The notes: a model not told the origin generated them from the sequence alone. A stretch of DNA of 64,000 bases from Pseudonocardia abyssalis (GCF_019263705.2 NZ_JADQDK010000001.1:1240001-1304000), one strand, 5' to 3'; shown: positions 1-9,095, counted from the first letter of the stretch. Made by a program: numbers and translations.

Positions 1-950
1 GGTGTCCGCTCGATCCGGCTCGCGCCCGGTCCTGGGTGACCGATCCGGATCACCAGCTGGGGACGGTCCGGTGAGCGCAGGACGGACGACGCCAGCCGCG
101 CGCGGGTTGCGGGGACCTCCTGCGACTGGCTGAGCGGGGTGGTGGCCAGCCCCTGAACGGTCGCCGTGAGCAGCGCCGCGCTGGTCGCCTCGCCGGCGAG
201 CAGGTGATCGAGCACCTCGTCGCCGGTGGTGGTGAGGACGAGCAGGACGGAACCGTCGTGCCCGCCCGGTGCCGGCTGCGGCCGGGTGCTGCCCAGCGTC
301 CCGCGCGGGAACGCCCGCAGGTCCGGGGCCGCGGTGCGCGTGGTGCGGGCGGTGGCCGGGATGCCGTCGCGTGCGGCGGCCCAGCGGTGGCTCCAGATCG
401 TCAGCTCGGCTGCGTAGCCGGGCGCGAAGCGCTGCCGCGCCCCGGCATCGGCCAGTACCTCGTCGAGCCGACGACGCGCACCGGGCTCGGTCACCGGGTG
501 CAGTGTCGCGCCGTACTGCGTCGCGCACGCGACGAGCCGCCCGATCGCCTGCGGGGAGACGGGGTCGGCGCCGAACGGGCGGCGGTCGGTCCGGCGTTCG
601 TCGATGGCCCGGCTCAGCTGGGCGAGCCCGGTGTCGCCCGCCCCGGGGCGGACACGCACGGTCGCCAGGTGCCAGCGGTCCTCCGGTGACGGGAGCCGGT
701 GGACGTGCGCCGACAGGCGCGCGGCGGCGAGGGCGACCTGGAGGTGGTGCAGAGCCGCACCGCAGCTCAGGACGAGATCGCGAAGGTCGGGGTCGGTGGC
801 CACCAGCTGTCGTGCCGGGTCGGCGTGCAGCTCGATCAGCCCGTCGGTGAGCCGCCACCGCCACGGCTGCGTGTTGTGCACCGACGGCGCCTGCAGTGCC
901 CGCTGCACCGCGACCGCGAGTACACCGACGGGAACGTCCCTATCTGCCAT
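1..950 (-). CDS. Acg-family nitroreductase (3' end beyond window)
   Basis: Reading the minus strand from the ATG at 950 gives 316 codons without a stop before the window edge, so the C-terminus is missing. The N-terminus carries the APSVHNTQPW motif, followed by LSCGAALHH and RRTDRRPF, all hallmarks of the Acg/Rv2032/Rv3131 nitroreductase-like family, an FMN-fold group in the mycobacterial DosR regulon. It aligns along its whole length with the gene at 8028-9005. In mycobacteria Acg sequesters FMN rather than reducing nitro compounds, so catalytic activity should not be assumed. It is divergent from the USP at 1136, and a DosR-like operator lies between them. Confidence 0.9.
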   Translation of the reverse strand, partial: MADRDVPVGVLAVAVQRALQAPSVHNTQPWRWRLTDGLIELHADPARQLVATDPDLRDLVLSCGAALHHLQVALAAARLSAHVHRLPSPEDRWHLATVRVRPGAGDTGLAQLSRAIDERRTDRRPFGADPVSPQAIGRLVACATQYGATLHPVTEPGARRRLDEVLADAGARQRFAPGYAAELTIWSHRWAAARDGIPATARTTRTAAPDLRAFPRGTLGSTRPQPAPGGHDGSVLLVLTTTGDEVLDHLLAGEATSAALLTATVQGLATTPLSQSQEVPATRARLASSVLRSPDRPQLVIRIGHPGPGASRIERT

Positions 951-1031
951 GTGTGCACCGTCCCCCCGGCAGATCGGGCCGCACAGAGGCGATCAGCACC
1001 GAGTCCGTGGTGACCCGTGGGGCCGCGGTTT

Positions 1032-1046
1032 GGGGTCGGAGGTCCC
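1032..1046 (-). promoter_or_regulatory. Putative DosR/DevR-type operator
   Basis: On the minus strand this reads GGGACCTCCGACCCC, a near match to the motif GGGACC-TTCG-GCCC that recurs in front of other genes here. It sits between the divergent nitroreductase (start 950) and USP (start 1136), so it could serve either or both. The site is seen; DosR binding is inference. Confidence 0.5.
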
Positions 1047-1135
1047 GACGACCGTGGTCCGCCGACCCTGGGACGCCCCGCGTGGCCCGGAGACTCTGGT
1101 CGGAGAGACGTCGGACCCGATGGAGGCGCGTGCGC

Positions 1136-2104
1136 ATGGACGGCAACAGGGACGGCGGCCTGATCGTGGTCGGCGTGGACGCCTCGGACTCCGCCAGGGA
1201 GGCCGCCGAGTGGGCCGCAGACCTCGCATCGGCCGAGCGCGCGCCGCTGCTCCTCGTGCACGTGGTGCCGGGTGGTTACCAGGACGCGCCGATCACCCCC
1301 ATTCCGGCGTGGCTGGCCGAGTTGCGGGACGTCGCGGTGCGCCTGGGGGCGGAGCCGTGCGTCGCGGAGGTGCAGCCCGGCACACCGGTCGACGTGCTCG
1401 GGACCCGCGCGGAGGGGGCCGCGATGCTGGTCCTCGGCAGCTACGGCGAGGCCGGGTGGTCGGGGATGCTCGCGGGCACCGTGGCGGTGTCCCTCCTGGA
1501 ACGGGTCCGGTGTCCGGTCGCGGTGATCCGGGGCAAGGTCCCGCAGCTGCCGCCGCCCCGTGGCGGTCCCGTGGTGGTGGGGGTCGACGGTTCGCCGGCC
1601 GGCCGCGCCGCGCTCGACGTCGCGGCCGGGCTGGCCGAGGTGTTGGGCGCGCGACTGGTGGGGACGCGGGCGTGGTCGGACGTCGTCGCCGGGAGCGACG
1701 GGTCCGCACACCGCAGGCCCGAGGACTGGCCGGTCCTCGCGGACGAGGCGGGCAGGATGCTCGCCGCCGAGCTCGGCCGGGTCGCCGCCGCGCACCCCGA
1801 GCTCGTGATCGAGCACGACGTCGACGAGGACACCCCGCTACGGGTCCTGCTCGACCGGGCAGGCACGGCCCGGATGATCGTGGTCGGGCACCGCCGCACC
1901 GCGCCGCAGACCGGGATGCCGCAGACCGGGATGCCGCAGACCGGGATGCTGCTCGGGTCGACCAGCCGAGCCCTGGTCGAGTTCGCGGAGTGTCCCGTCG
2001 TCGTGGTCGGACCCGCGATGGTGGCCGCCGAACCCGCCGCCGGCGGCCTGGTACCGGGTGACCGACAGGGCTTCAGCCGAGGTGCACCCGGTCGGGCCGA
2101 CTGA
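1136..2104 (+). CDS. Two-domain universal stress protein
   Basis: This 322-residue protein has two UspA domains, each opening with VVGVD. Proteins of this kind (Rv1996, Rv2005c, Rv2623) bind ATP and act in hypoxic or stationary-phase arrest. The first domain has the full ATP loop G-2x-G-9x-G-T. The loop of the second domain is altered by a five-residue repeat (GMPQT three times). The ATG at 1136 is chosen because GGAGG stands at 1122-1126. The 3' end overlaps the convergent NUDIX gene by 32 bp. Confidence 0.92.
   Translation: MDGNRDGGLIVVGVDASDSAREAAEWAADLASAERAPLLLVHVVPGGYQDAPITPIPAWLAELRDVAVRLGAEPCVAEVQPGTPVDVLGTRAEGAAMLVLGSYGEAGWSGMLAGTVAVSLLERVRCPVAVIRGKVPQLPPPRGGPVVVGVDGSPAGRAALDVAAGLAEVLGARLVGTRAWSDVVAGSDGSAHRRPEDWPVLADEAGRMLAAELGRVAAAHPELVIEHDVDEDTPLRVLLDRAGTARMIVVGHRRTAPQTGMPQTGMPQTGMLLGSTSRALVEFAECPVVVVGPAMVAAEPAAGGLVPGDRQGFSRGAPGRAD
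1904..1948 (+). repeat. 3 x 15-bp tandem repeat inside USP gene
   Basis: Three perfect copies of CCGCAGACCGGGATG lie in frame and add five residues each. They fall within the nucleotide-binding loop of the second USP domain, where family members have glycine-rich spacing of fixed length. Confidence 0.95.
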
Positions 2105-2564
2105 CCGCGTCGCGGACCCGGGCCCGGACGGCGGTGTGCATCTGCAGCCCGTCGAGATCGGCGACGTCCCACCACCGGGCGTCGCTGGTCTCGTGCCGAT
2201 CGGGCCGCGGCACGCCCGGCCGGGCGATGGCGTGGAAGCAGACGGCGAACGGCTGCCGCACGACCCCCGCCTGCTCCACGACGTGGCCCGGATCGGAGTA
2301 CAGACCTGCGACGCCCCGTACGTCGACCACCAGGCCACTTTCCTCGGCCACCTCACGGACGAGTGCCGCCACGGCCGACTCCCCGGGGTCGACGCGGCCA
2401 CCGGGCAGCTCCCAGTCACCGGTGTCGGCGCGGCGGACCAGCAGGACGCGGCCGGTCGTGTCGCGGGCCACGGCGTACACGAGTGGCACCACGACGGCGG
2501 CGGGCGGTGCGACCGGGTCGTGGTAGTGCTCGACGCGGGTGGGGGCGGTCAGGTCCATGGACAT
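2073..2564 (-). CDS. NUDIX hydrolase
   Basis: This 163-residue protein has a complete Nudix box, G-5x-E-7x-REVAEESGL, on the segment starting GGRVDPGES. Nudix enzymes cleave nucleoside diphosphate derivatives; the substrate cannot be read from sequence. A second ATG lies two codons in (2558). GGGAGA precedes the chosen ATG. The start lies inside the end of the upstream SulP gene (16 bp overlap), suggesting translational coupling. Confidence 0.9.
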   Translation of the reverse strand: MSMDLTAPTRVEHYHDPVAPPAAVVVPLVYAVARDTTGRVLLVRRADTGDWELPGGRVDPGESAVAALVREVAEESGLVVDVRGVAGLYSDPGHVVEQAGVVRQPFAVCFHAIARPGVPRPDRHETSDARWWDVADLDGLQMHTAVRARVRDAVSRPDRVHLG

Positions 2565-4249
2565 GTCGTCTCCCTGCGGTAGGCCTCCACCGCGGTCGGG
2601 AGGGTCGGGAAGATCCGGTCCTCCCCGATGCGGTCGCGGAGCCCGCTGCGCGCGAGGTCCTCGAGCAGCTCGTGCTTGGCGCGGGCCAGCGCCACGGTCA
2701 CGCCGCGCTGCCGCAGCTCGTCGCACAGCCCGAGCAGCGCGTCCACCGCCGTGATGTCGACCTCGACCACCGCCTCGACGTTGAGCAGTAGCCACCGGGC
2801 CTGCGGATCCGCGTCCACCGCGGCCATGGCGCGGGCGCGGAAGTCGTCGGCGTTGGCGAAGCACAGCGGCGCGTCGTACCGGTACACCACCAGCCCCGGG
2901 ACGGTCGTTGCGCCGGGGTGGTCGTCGACGTCGTGCATCCCGGCCAGGCCGGGGACGAACCCGAGTACGCCGTCGTGCGGTCGGGACACCCGCCGCAGCA
3001 GGTCGAGGATCGACAGGCCGACAGCGGCGAGCACGCCGGTGAGCACACCCAGCGCGAGCACCGCGGCGGTGGTGGTCACCGCGATGAGCAGCTCGGAGCG
3101 ACGGAACCGGGCGAACCGGCAGAACTCCCGCCGGTCGACGAGCCGGACCGCGGCGTAGACGACGAGTGCGCCCAGCGCGGCGGTCGGGAAGGCGGCGAGG
3201 ACGGGGCCCCCGGCCAGCAGGACGGCGAGCACGGCCAGCACCGTCACCACCGAGGCCAGCTGGCTGCGGCCGCCGACCGATGCGCCGATCGCGGTCCGGC
3301 TGCCGCTGCTGCTGACCGGGAATCCCTGCAGGACGCCGGCGGCGATGTTGGCGGTGCCGAGGGCGAGCAGCTCCTGGTCGGCGTCGACCCGCTGCCCGCT
3401 GGGCGCGAACGCCCGGGCCGTGAGCACGTTGTCGGAGTACGCCACCAGCGCGACGCCGAGCGCGGGCAGCAGCAGGGCGCCGAGGTCCGCCGCGCCCACC
3501 GCGGGGACGGCGAAGGACGGGAGCCCCGGCGGGACCGCGCCGACCACGGCCACCCCGAGTCGCGGCAGGTCGAGCGCGGCGCTGACGGCGGTGGCGAGCA
3601 GCACCGCGAGCAGGGGCCCCGGCAGGCGGGGGGCGAGCGCGGCGACGACCACGAGGACGGCGAGCACCGCCACCGAGAGGACGAGCGTGGGCAGGTGGAC
3701 CCCGCCGAGCCCGCCCACGACGCCGGCGATGTCGTCGACGAACGTGCCACCGTCGACCGGTATCCCGGTGAGCCGGCCGAGCTGACCGGCGATCATGATC
3801 AGGGCGATCCCGGTGAGGTAGCCGACGAGCACCGGGCGCGACAGCAGGTCGGCCAGGAAACCCAGCCGCGCTGCTCGCCCGGCGAGGCACAGCACCCCGA
3901 CCAGCGCGGCGAGCGCGGCGGACAGCGCCGCGTGGCGACCCGGGTCGCCCCCCGCGAGCGGGGCGATCGCGATGAGGGTCATCACCGCGGTCGTCGATTC
4001 CGGACCCACGGAGAGCAGCCGCGAGGAACCGAACACCGCATAGGCGGTGAGCGCCGCGAGCGAGGCCCAGAGGCCGGCGACCGCCGGCAGACCGGCCACC
4101 TCCGCGTAGGCGAGCACCTGCGGCACCAGGTAGGCCGCGACGGTGGCGCCGGCGAGCAGGTCGGCGGACACCGCCCGCCGGTCGCGGCGGCGCACCGCCG
4201 CGAGCCCCGGCCGGATCCCGGTCCCGAGCCGCGTGCCGACGCGCCGCAC
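2549..4249 (-). CDS. SulP-family anion transporter with STAS domain
   Basis: The 566-residue protein has about ten to twelve hydrophobic segments starting near residue 30 and a cytoplasmic STAS domain over roughly the last 110 residues. SulP proteins carry sulfate, bicarbonate or dicarboxylates; the substrate cannot be decided here. The early segment AYLVPQVLAYAEVAGLP fits the SulP signature region. It is the first gene of a two-gene unit with the NUDIX gene, and no carbonic anhydrase or sulfate assimilation gene is adjacent. Confidence 0.92.
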   Translation of the reverse strand: MRRVGTRLGTGIRPGLAAVRRRDRRAVSADLLAGATVAAYLVPQVLAYAEVAGLPAVAGLWASLAALTAYAVFGSSRLLSVGPESTTAVMTLIAIAPLAGGDPGRHAALSAALAALVGVLCLAGRAARLGFLADLLSRPVLVGYLTGIALIMIAGQLGRLTGIPVDGGTFVDDIAGVVGGLGGVHLPTLVLSVAVLAVLVVVAALAPRLPGPLLAVLLATAVSAALDLPRLGVAVVGAVPPGLPSFAVPAVGAADLGALLLPALGVALVAYSDNVLTARAFAPSGQRVDADQELLALGTANIAAGVLQGFPVSSSGSRTAIGASVGGRSQLASVVTVLAVLAVLLAGGPVLAAFPTAALGALVVYAAVRLVDRREFCRFARFRRSELLIAVTTTAAVLALGVLTGVLAAVGLSILDLLRRVSRPHDGVLGFVPGLAGMHDVDDHPGATTVPGLVVYRYDAPLCFANADDFRARAMAAVDADPQARWLLLNVEAVVEVDITAVDALLGLCDELRQRGVTVALARAKHELLEDLARSGLRDRIGEDRIFPTLPTAVEAYRRETTCPWT

Positions 4250-4432
4250 CTCAGCTCACCGGTCCGGGAGCGTGGAGCCGGCGGGGCCGATGCCGGTGAC
4301 GCCCGTGCGGATGCGCATCGGTCCACCTCGCCGGTCGAAGGAGTTCTGGAGGTACCGATCGTGCGCGTGCGGTGCCGGCGCGACCACGGTCGAGCGGATG
4401 CTCCCGGCAGGGCCGCTGGTCGGTCGGAGAAC

Positions 4433-4446
4433 GGGACCTTCGCCGC
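4433..4446 (+). promoter_or_regulatory. Possible DosR-type half-operator
   Basis: GGGACCTTCGCCGC has a good left half and a weak right half of the recurrent motif. It lies 74 bp upstream of the small gene at 4520 and in the divergent region shared with the SulP gene. Confidence 0.3.
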
Positions 4447-4519
4447 TGACGGCCGGCTCACGCTGCTGGGACCGTCGGATCTCCGAACGAATTCCTCCGA
4501 TCACCGAGGTGATGACCTG

Positions 4520-4729
4520 ATGGAGACCCCACGCAGCAGTACCGCCGTCGCGGACCGCACCGTGCTGGACCGGCTCGTGCAGGCCGGGATCTCGAGGGAA
4601 CGGGCGATCGAACACGTCCGCGGCGGCTGGGTCCTCGTCGACGGACGCCGGGTCACCGACCCCGACACCCCGGCGGACCCGCCCGTGCACGTCGAGCTCC
4701 GGTCCATCCCCCGCACACCGGACCGCTGA
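4520..4729 (+). CDS. Small protein with S4-like fold pattern
   Basis: This 69-residue ORF has GAGGTG nine bases before its ATG and normal high-GC3 codon use. The central part, ISRERAIEHVRGGWVLVDGR followed by VTDPDTP, resembles the S4 RNA-binding module (short helix pair, then G-x-V-x-V-D-G). The match is by eye only and the fold assignment is tentative. It is not a known DosR gene but sits behind a DosR-like half-site. Confidence 0.55.
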   Translation: METPRSSTAVADRTVLDRLVQAGISRERAIEHVRGGWVLVDGRRVTDPDTPADPPVHVELRSIPRTPDR

Positions 4730-4763
4730 CCCGCACGCCACCCGCGGAGGGGCCGGATCCCCG

Positions 4764-4895
4764 ATGACGGCGGACACCGGGCGGGTCATCCCGCGCGAGC
4801 GCATCGACGTGCGCGCGGTGGCGCTGTTCCTGATGGTCGCGTTCGCCGTGGCCCGGCTGTTCAGCGCTCCGCTGTGGTGGAGCGGACGCGGGCTG
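4764..4895 (+). pseudogene. N-terminal fragment resembling CPBP membrane protease
   Basis: After an ATG at 4764 about 40 codons read as a membrane-protein start (VRAVALFLMVAFAVARLFSAP). This pattern is typical of CPBP-family intramembrane proteases. Homology then stops and a universal-stress-protein remnant begins in another frame, so this is probably a truncated 5' gene end. Confidence 0.4.
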
Positions 4896-4944
4896 CGGAC
4901 GCCCGGGGGCGGGGTACCTCGTCCCGGTGACCGGCCTGCGGTCG

Positions 4945-5520
4945 CCGGGCGGGATCAGGTCGACCGATCGAGGCGCGGCAGGCCAGCCGGCCGTCGCGGT
5001 CGGGGCGGACGGTTCGCCCGGCTCCTTCGCCGCGCTGGACTTCGCGCTGCGGGTGGCGGCCCGCCGCGGCGCCCTCCTGAGGGTGGTGGTCGCGGTGGAG
5101 CCCTCGGAGCTCTGGGCGAGCGCCTACGGGCCCGTGCGGCCGTCCCCGCGGGGGGCGGCGCCCGGGCCGTCCGCGGATGCCCTGTTCAGCGCCGCCCGGG
5201 ATGCCGACCTGCTGGTCGTGTGCATCGCGGGCGCGGGCTGTCGTGAGCGTCCGGCTCGGCTCGGTCGGGCTGCGCTGCGTGGTGGGCGCCCCGTGTCCGG
5301 TCACGGTCGTGCGGTCCACACCGGCGACCGAACCCGTCGTCGCCCCGATGACCGGGACGGTCGTGGCGAAGTCCGGAGCGGCCGCCTTGATGACCGAGCC
5401 GCCGCGGAAGGTGCGGCGGGTGGAAGGTGTCGTCACCGTGGTCGACCGGCTGCGGTACCGGCTGGACGAGCGGCTCGCCGATGCCGTCGTGCACCCCTGT
5501 TCTGACCGCGGAGGTCCGTG
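4945..5520 (+). pseudogene. Universal stress protein remnant joined to a BON-domain remnant
   Basis: From about 4945 the first frame reads like the USP at 15437 (AVGADGSPGS, then RRGALLRVVVAVEP). About 35 central residues are missing, and near 5235 the homology shifts frame to LGSVGLRC and APCPVTVVRS. The same second frame then continues into TGTVVAKS and VRRVEGVVTVVDRLRYRLDE. That closely resembles the BON end of the CBS-BON protein at 37708-38436. The patch is thus a mosaic of two broken stress genes with an internal deletion and a frameshift. No intact product is expected. Confidence 0.7.
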
Positions 5521-5526
5521 GGGAAC

Positions 5527-5540
5527 GGGTCGGAGGGCCC
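5527..5540 (-). promoter_or_regulatory. Possible DosR-type operator
   Basis: Minus-strand GGGCCCTCCGACCC, about 80 bp upstream of the USP at 5619. It is a degenerate but symmetric version of the recurrent motif. Confidence 0.35.
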
Positions 5541-5618
5541 CCGGGCACGGGGCGTTGGACGCTGCCCGGCGGGGTCGCCGCGGAGACACGATCGCCCCAC
5601 ATCGACGAGGAGAAGGCC

Positions 5619-6515
5619 ATGAACGCTCGACGGAGCAGGACCGTAGTGGTGGGTATCGACGGCTCGCAGAGCGCGCTCGAGGCGGCGCGCTGGGCGGCGG
5701 ACGAGGCGTCGCGGCGGCATCTCGGGCTGCGGCTGGTGTACGCGTTCGGCTGGACCACCGAGCTCGTCGTCGGGCACCCCGGCCTCGGCGAGCATCGCCG
5801 CGACATCATGCTCGAGCACGCCCGGCGCGACCTGGCCACGGCGGAGGCGGCCGTCGCCCGGCACGCCCCCGACGTGCCCGTGGAGCGCGAGCTCGTCGTC
5901 GGCTACCCGATCGGGGTCCTGGTGACGGAGTCGCGCCGGGCGGAGCTGATGGTGCTCGGCGACCGCGGCCTGAGCCGGATCGGTGGCCTGCTGCTGGGGT
6001 CGGTGGCGCACGCGCTGGCGTCGCACGGTGCGTGTCCGGTGGTGGTCGTGCGCGGTGCGGGACAGGCGGTCTCGGCGTCGGCGCCGGTCGTCGTGGGGAT
6101 CGACGGGTCGCCGGTGAGCGAGGCGGCGCTGGCCTTCGCCTACGAGGAGGCGGCGCTGCGGGACGCCCCGCTCGTGGCGGTGCACACGTGGATGGACCTG
6201 GTGGCCGACCCGGCGATCGCGCCGCTGCTGGACTGGGAGGCCATCGAGGTCGACGAGCGCGTGGTGCTGGGCGAGCGCATCGCGGGTTGGGCCGAGAAGT
6301 ACCCGGACGTGCCGGTACGGCGCGTCGTGACCCGCGACCGGGCGGCGCACGCCCTGCTGAAGGAGGCGGTGGGGGCCCAGCTCGTGGTCGTGGGGTCGCG
6401 CGGGCGCGGCGGGTTCGCGGGCCTGCTGCTCGGGTCGGTCGGCCATGCGCTGCTGCACCGCAGCCCGTGCCCGGTCGCCGTCGTGCGGACCGAGGAGACC
6501 GGGGAGCAGGGATGA
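5619..6515 (+). CDS. Two-domain universal stress protein
   Basis: This 298-residue protein has tandem UspA domains, each starting with VVVGIDGS. Both have complete ATP loops: GDRGLSRIGGLLLGS and GSRGRGGFAGLLLGS. It is the standard Rv2005c/Rv2623 architecture. The ATG at 5619 follows GAGGAG; longer in-frame extensions lack homology. The stop overlaps the start of the next gene (ATGA), so it heads an operon continuing through 7666. Confidence 0.95.
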   Translation: MNARRSRTVVVGIDGSQSALEAARWAADEASRRHLGLRLVYAFGWTTELVVGHPGLGEHRRDIMLEHARRDLATAEAAVARHAPDVPVERELVVGYPIGVLVTESRRAELMVLGDRGLSRIGGLLLGSVAHALASHGACPVVVVRGAGQAVSASAPVVVGIDGSPVSEAALAFAYEEAALRDAPLVAVHTWMDLVADPAIAPLLDWEAIEVDERVVLGERIAGWAEKYPDVPVRRVVTRDRAAHALLKEAVGAQLVVVGSRGRGGFAGLLLGSVGHALLHRSPCPVAVVRTEETGEQG

Positions 6516-6871
6516 CGGCGGTGGCCGCGCCCGCCGCGGTGCGGGACCTGACCGGTCTCACCGCGGCCGTCGAGGATCCCGCCGCGCTCGACGCACTCCG
6601 CCTGCGGGTGGGCGACCTGGCCGGCTCCGCGCCGTTCCCGCCCGCGCTGGAGTCCGCGGTGCGTGCCGCCTACGAGCGGTTGCCCGATCCCGAGGAGCGC
6701 GGAGCCGTCGTGGCGGTGCGGTCCTCAGCGGTGGGGGAGGACGGCACGGACGACTCGTTCGCCGGGATGAACGTCACCTTCACCCATGTGTGCGGCGTCG
6801 ATCGCCCGGCCGTCGCCTCCGCCGAGCGGAGGGTGCTGCTCGACGCGGCACGCCGTGGGGCGGTGCGCTGA
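6512..6871 (+). CDS. Truncated PEP synthase-like N-terminal fragment
   Basis: The 119-residue product contains VAVRSSAVGEDG and SFAGMN, the PEP/pyruvate-binding (PPDK_N) signature of phosphoenolpyruvate synthases. Those enzymes are about 750-900 residues long. Homology ends soon after this signature and the rest of the enzyme is absent, so it cannot catalyse the full reaction. The start overlaps the USP stop and the stop overlaps the DUF1918 start, so it is translated as part of the operon. It may be a degenerate filler that keeps coupling intact. Confidence 0.7.
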   Translation: MTAVAAPAAVRDLTGLTAAVEDPAALDALRLRVGDLAGSAPFPPALESAVRAAYERLPDPEERGAVVAVRSSAVGEDGTDDSFAGMNVTFTHVCGVDRPAVASAERRVLLDAARRGAVR

Positions 6872-7101
6872 TGCGCGCCCACGTGGGGGACTGGCTGGTG
6901 GTCCCGGTGGCGCCGGGCGACCACCTGGTGCGGCGCGGGCGGATCGTCGGTGTCCCGCACGAGGACGGCTCCCCGCCCTACCGCGTGCGGTGGCTCGACG
7001 ACGACCACGAGTCACTGCTGTTCCCGCCACCGGACGCGCGCCTGCAGTGCCCGTCCCGGAAGGGGGGCGGTCACGATGCAGCGACCGCGGAAGCCCGGTG
7101 A
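6871..7101 (+). CDS. DUF1918 protein (Rv0569/Rv2302-like)
   Basis: This 76-residue protein starts MRAHVGDWLVV and has the segment YRVRWLDDDHESLLFP, typical of DUF1918, a small SH3-like barrel family. Rv0569 is a DosR-regulon member; its function is unknown. Start and stop overlap neighbouring genes (TGATG at the front, 26 bp at the back). A second copy lies at 39388-39573. Confidence 0.88.
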   Translation: MRAHVGDWLVVPVAPGDHLVRRGRIVGVPHEDGSPPYRVRWLDDDHESLLFPPPDARLQCPSRKGGGHDAATAEAR

Positions 7102-7666
7102 CCGTCCGTCGGAGCGCGCGGTGCGGCCACGCCGCAGGCTCACCGACGTCGTCGAGGACCTCGTGGCGTGGATGCTCGCCTGCGCCGGACTGCTCCTGTT
7201 GACGGTGGCGGTCCTGGGCGGGATCGTCGTGCACGCCGGGACCGTCGAGCGCGGCCGTCTCGAGAGCGCCGCCCGCACCTCGACCGAGGCCGTCCTGCTC
7301 GAGGACGCGGCGGCGGCCGCCGGGGAGTACGGGACGGCGCGGGGCCAGGTGGTGGTCCCGGCGCGCTGGCTCGACCCGGACGGGGTGTCGCGCACCGGCT
7401 CGGTGACCGCCGGAGCGGGTGCCCGCGCCGGGGCCGTGGTGAGGATCTGGCTCGACCGCGACGGCCGGGTCGTTCCCCGTCCCGTCGGCGAGGTCGGGGC
7501 CGTGGTCGCCGGGGGTCTCGCGGTGGTGGGTCTGATGCTGGGCGGGGGCGTGGTGCTGGGCGCGACCTGGGCGGCTGTGCGCGGCATGGTCGGGCGGGCC
7601 AACTCCGCGCGCTGGGAACGGGACTGGGAGCGGTTCGGCCCGGAGTGGAGCCGTAGCGGGCGATGA
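7076..7666 (+). CDS. Rv1733c-like membrane protein
   Basis: The 196-residue protein has one membrane segment near residues 28-52, a soluble loop with VPARWLDPDG and VRIWLDRDGRVV, and a second membrane segment near 140-165. This matches mycobacterial Rv1733c, a DosR-regulon membrane protein of unknown role whose loop also has VPARW and WVD motifs. The GGGGGG tract before the ATG at 7076 serves as ribosome-binding site. A paralogue lies at 23169-23750. Confidence 0.85.
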   Translation: MQRPRKPGDRPSERAVRPRRRLTDVVEDLVAWMLACAGLLLLTVAVLGGIVVHAGTVERGRLESAARTSTEAVLLEDAAAAAGEYGTARGQVVVPARWLDPDGVSRTGSVTAGAGARAGAVVRIWLDRDGRVVPRPVGEVGAVVAGGLAVVGLMLGGGVVLGATWAAVRGMVGRANSARWERDWERFGPEWSRSGR

Positions 7667-7694
7667 CTGGGCGTCGTGATCTGGGCGTCGTGAT
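7667..7694 (+). repeat. 2 x 14-bp direct repeat after a stop codon
   Basis: CTGGGCGTCGTGAT is present twice back to back, starting at the base after the TGA of the Rv1733c-like gene. Confidence 0.9.
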
Positions 7695-7810
7695 CTCCGG
7701 CGGCTCCCGGTCCGGCGGTCGTTGAGGCCGGTGCGGGACGAGAGGCCGCGGACGGGTCCGCGTCGGCCCGCTCGGGGCATGGGCGGCGCGGCCGTGCAGC
7801 AGCAGGCAGC

Positions 7811-7995
7811 AGGTCGTGTCGTGCCGTCGAGGCAACCGATGTCGTGGTCACGATGGGCTGCGGTGACGCCTGCCCGGTGTCCCCCGGGGAACGCTACGTG
7901 GACTGGCCGCTCACCGATCCCGCCGGCACGGCCGCGGCGGAGATCCGGCCGATCCGCGGGGACGTCGCCGCCCGGGTCCGCGGGCTCGCGGGGGC
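7811..7995 (+). pseudogene. Internal fragment of arsenate reductase (LMW phosphatase fold)
   Basis: Between two stress genes the plus strand reads VEATDVVVTMGCGDACPV and then ERYVDWPLTDPAG and IRPIRGDV. This is the C-terminal half of thioredoxin/mycothiol-type ArsC. The N-terminal half with the CxxxxxR catalytic loop is absent, and homology stops near 7990 with no stop codon at the expected place. Both ends are therefore lost. The rest of 7695-8027 holds nothing else I can support. Confidence 0.75.
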
Positions 7996-8027
7996 CTCTG
8001 CGGTACCCCGACCTCCGCCGTGCGTCC

Positions 8028-9005
8028 TCAGCGCAGCAGGACCGACCGCAGGGGGCGGCGCGGGGTGGCGGGGAGCGGGTCGGCATAGGTGGCCGGCCAG
8101 CCCAGCCGCAGGACGATCTGCGGGTGCTCGGGGACGCGCAGGACGTGCGTGCGCAGGGCGTCCCGGACCGTGTCGACCTCGGTCGCCTGGCTGAGCGGGG
8201 TGGACGCCAGACCGGCGAGCGTGGCGGCCAGCAGCACGGCGCTGACGGCTTCGCCGGCGCGGAGCCGGTCGAGGACCCGGTCGTCCGCGGTGGCCACGAC
8301 CATGAACTCGGCGGCGTCGTCGGTGCCGCCGTGCCCGGTGAGTTGGCGTCCCTCGCGCAGCCGCCCGGCGGGGAAGGCGCGCAGTGGGGGCGAGCTGTCG
8401 CGGCGGGGCACGGCGGTCGTCGCCGTGGCCGGGATCCCGTCCCGGGCGGCGGGGAGGCGGTGGGTCCACAGGCGCAGCTCGGCCGGGTAGCCCGGTGCGG
8501 ACCGCTGCAGCCGGCCGGCGTCGCCGAGGGCGAGGGCGAGCCGGTCCCGGGCGGCCGCGCCGACGACGGGCACCAGGAGGGCCCCGGCCCGCCGGGCCTG
8601 CTCGGCCAGGTGCTCCAGCAGTTCGGCGGGCACCGGACGGTGGCTCATCCGCCGCCGCTCGGTCCGGCGGGCGGCGATGGCCGGGAACAGGTCGGCGTCG
8701 GCTGCGGCCGGTCGTCCCGGTCCGATCGACACGGACGCGAGATGCGTGGAGTCCTCGGGATCGGGCAGCCGGTCGACGACCGCGGCGGCGCCGTGCGCGG
8801 CCAGCGCGACGGTCAGGTGGTGCAGTGCCGCCCCGCAGCTGAGGACGAGGTCGCGCCGGTCCGGGTCGGTCACCTGCAGGTGCCGGTCGGGGTCGGCGTG
8901 CAGCTCCACCGACTCCGGGGTGATCCGCCAGCGCCACGGCTGGGAGTTGTGCACCGAGGGGGCGCGCAACGCCTCGTCGAGAGCGGCCGTCGGTATCGGT
9001 GGCAC
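8028..9005 (-). CDS. Acg-family nitroreductase
   Basis: This 325-residue intact protein has APSVHNSQPW, LSCGAALHH and RRTERRRM, as in Acg/Rv2032. It is the closest full-length relative in the window of the partial copy at 1-950. It is likely an FMN-binding flavin reservoir or redox protein of the DosR type. It is divergent from the GH65 gene with a strong DosR-like operator between them. It converges on the ArsC remnant. Confidence 0.92.
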   Translation of the reverse strand: MPPIPTAALDEALRAPSVHNSQPWRWRITPESVELHADPDRHLQVTDPDRRDLVLSCGAALHHLTVALAAHGAAAVVDRLPDPEDSTHLASVSIGPGRPAAADADLFPAIAARRTERRRMSHRPVPAELLEHLAEQARRAGALLVPVVGAAARDRLALALGDAGRLQRSAPGYPAELRLWTHRLPAARDGIPATATTAVPRRDSSPPLRAFPAGRLREGRQLTGHGGTDDAAEFMVVATADDRVLDRLRAGEAVSAVLLAATLAGLASTPLSQATEVDTVRDALRTHVLRVPEHPQIVLRLGWPATYADPLPATPRRPLRSVLLR

Positions 9006-9095
9006 GGGATCGCCCCTCCTCGCGGTGTGCGGTGCTGGCCGGTCCAGCCTCGGTCGTCCGAGCGGCCGTCGCCAGGATCGTCCGGCCCCGGATGC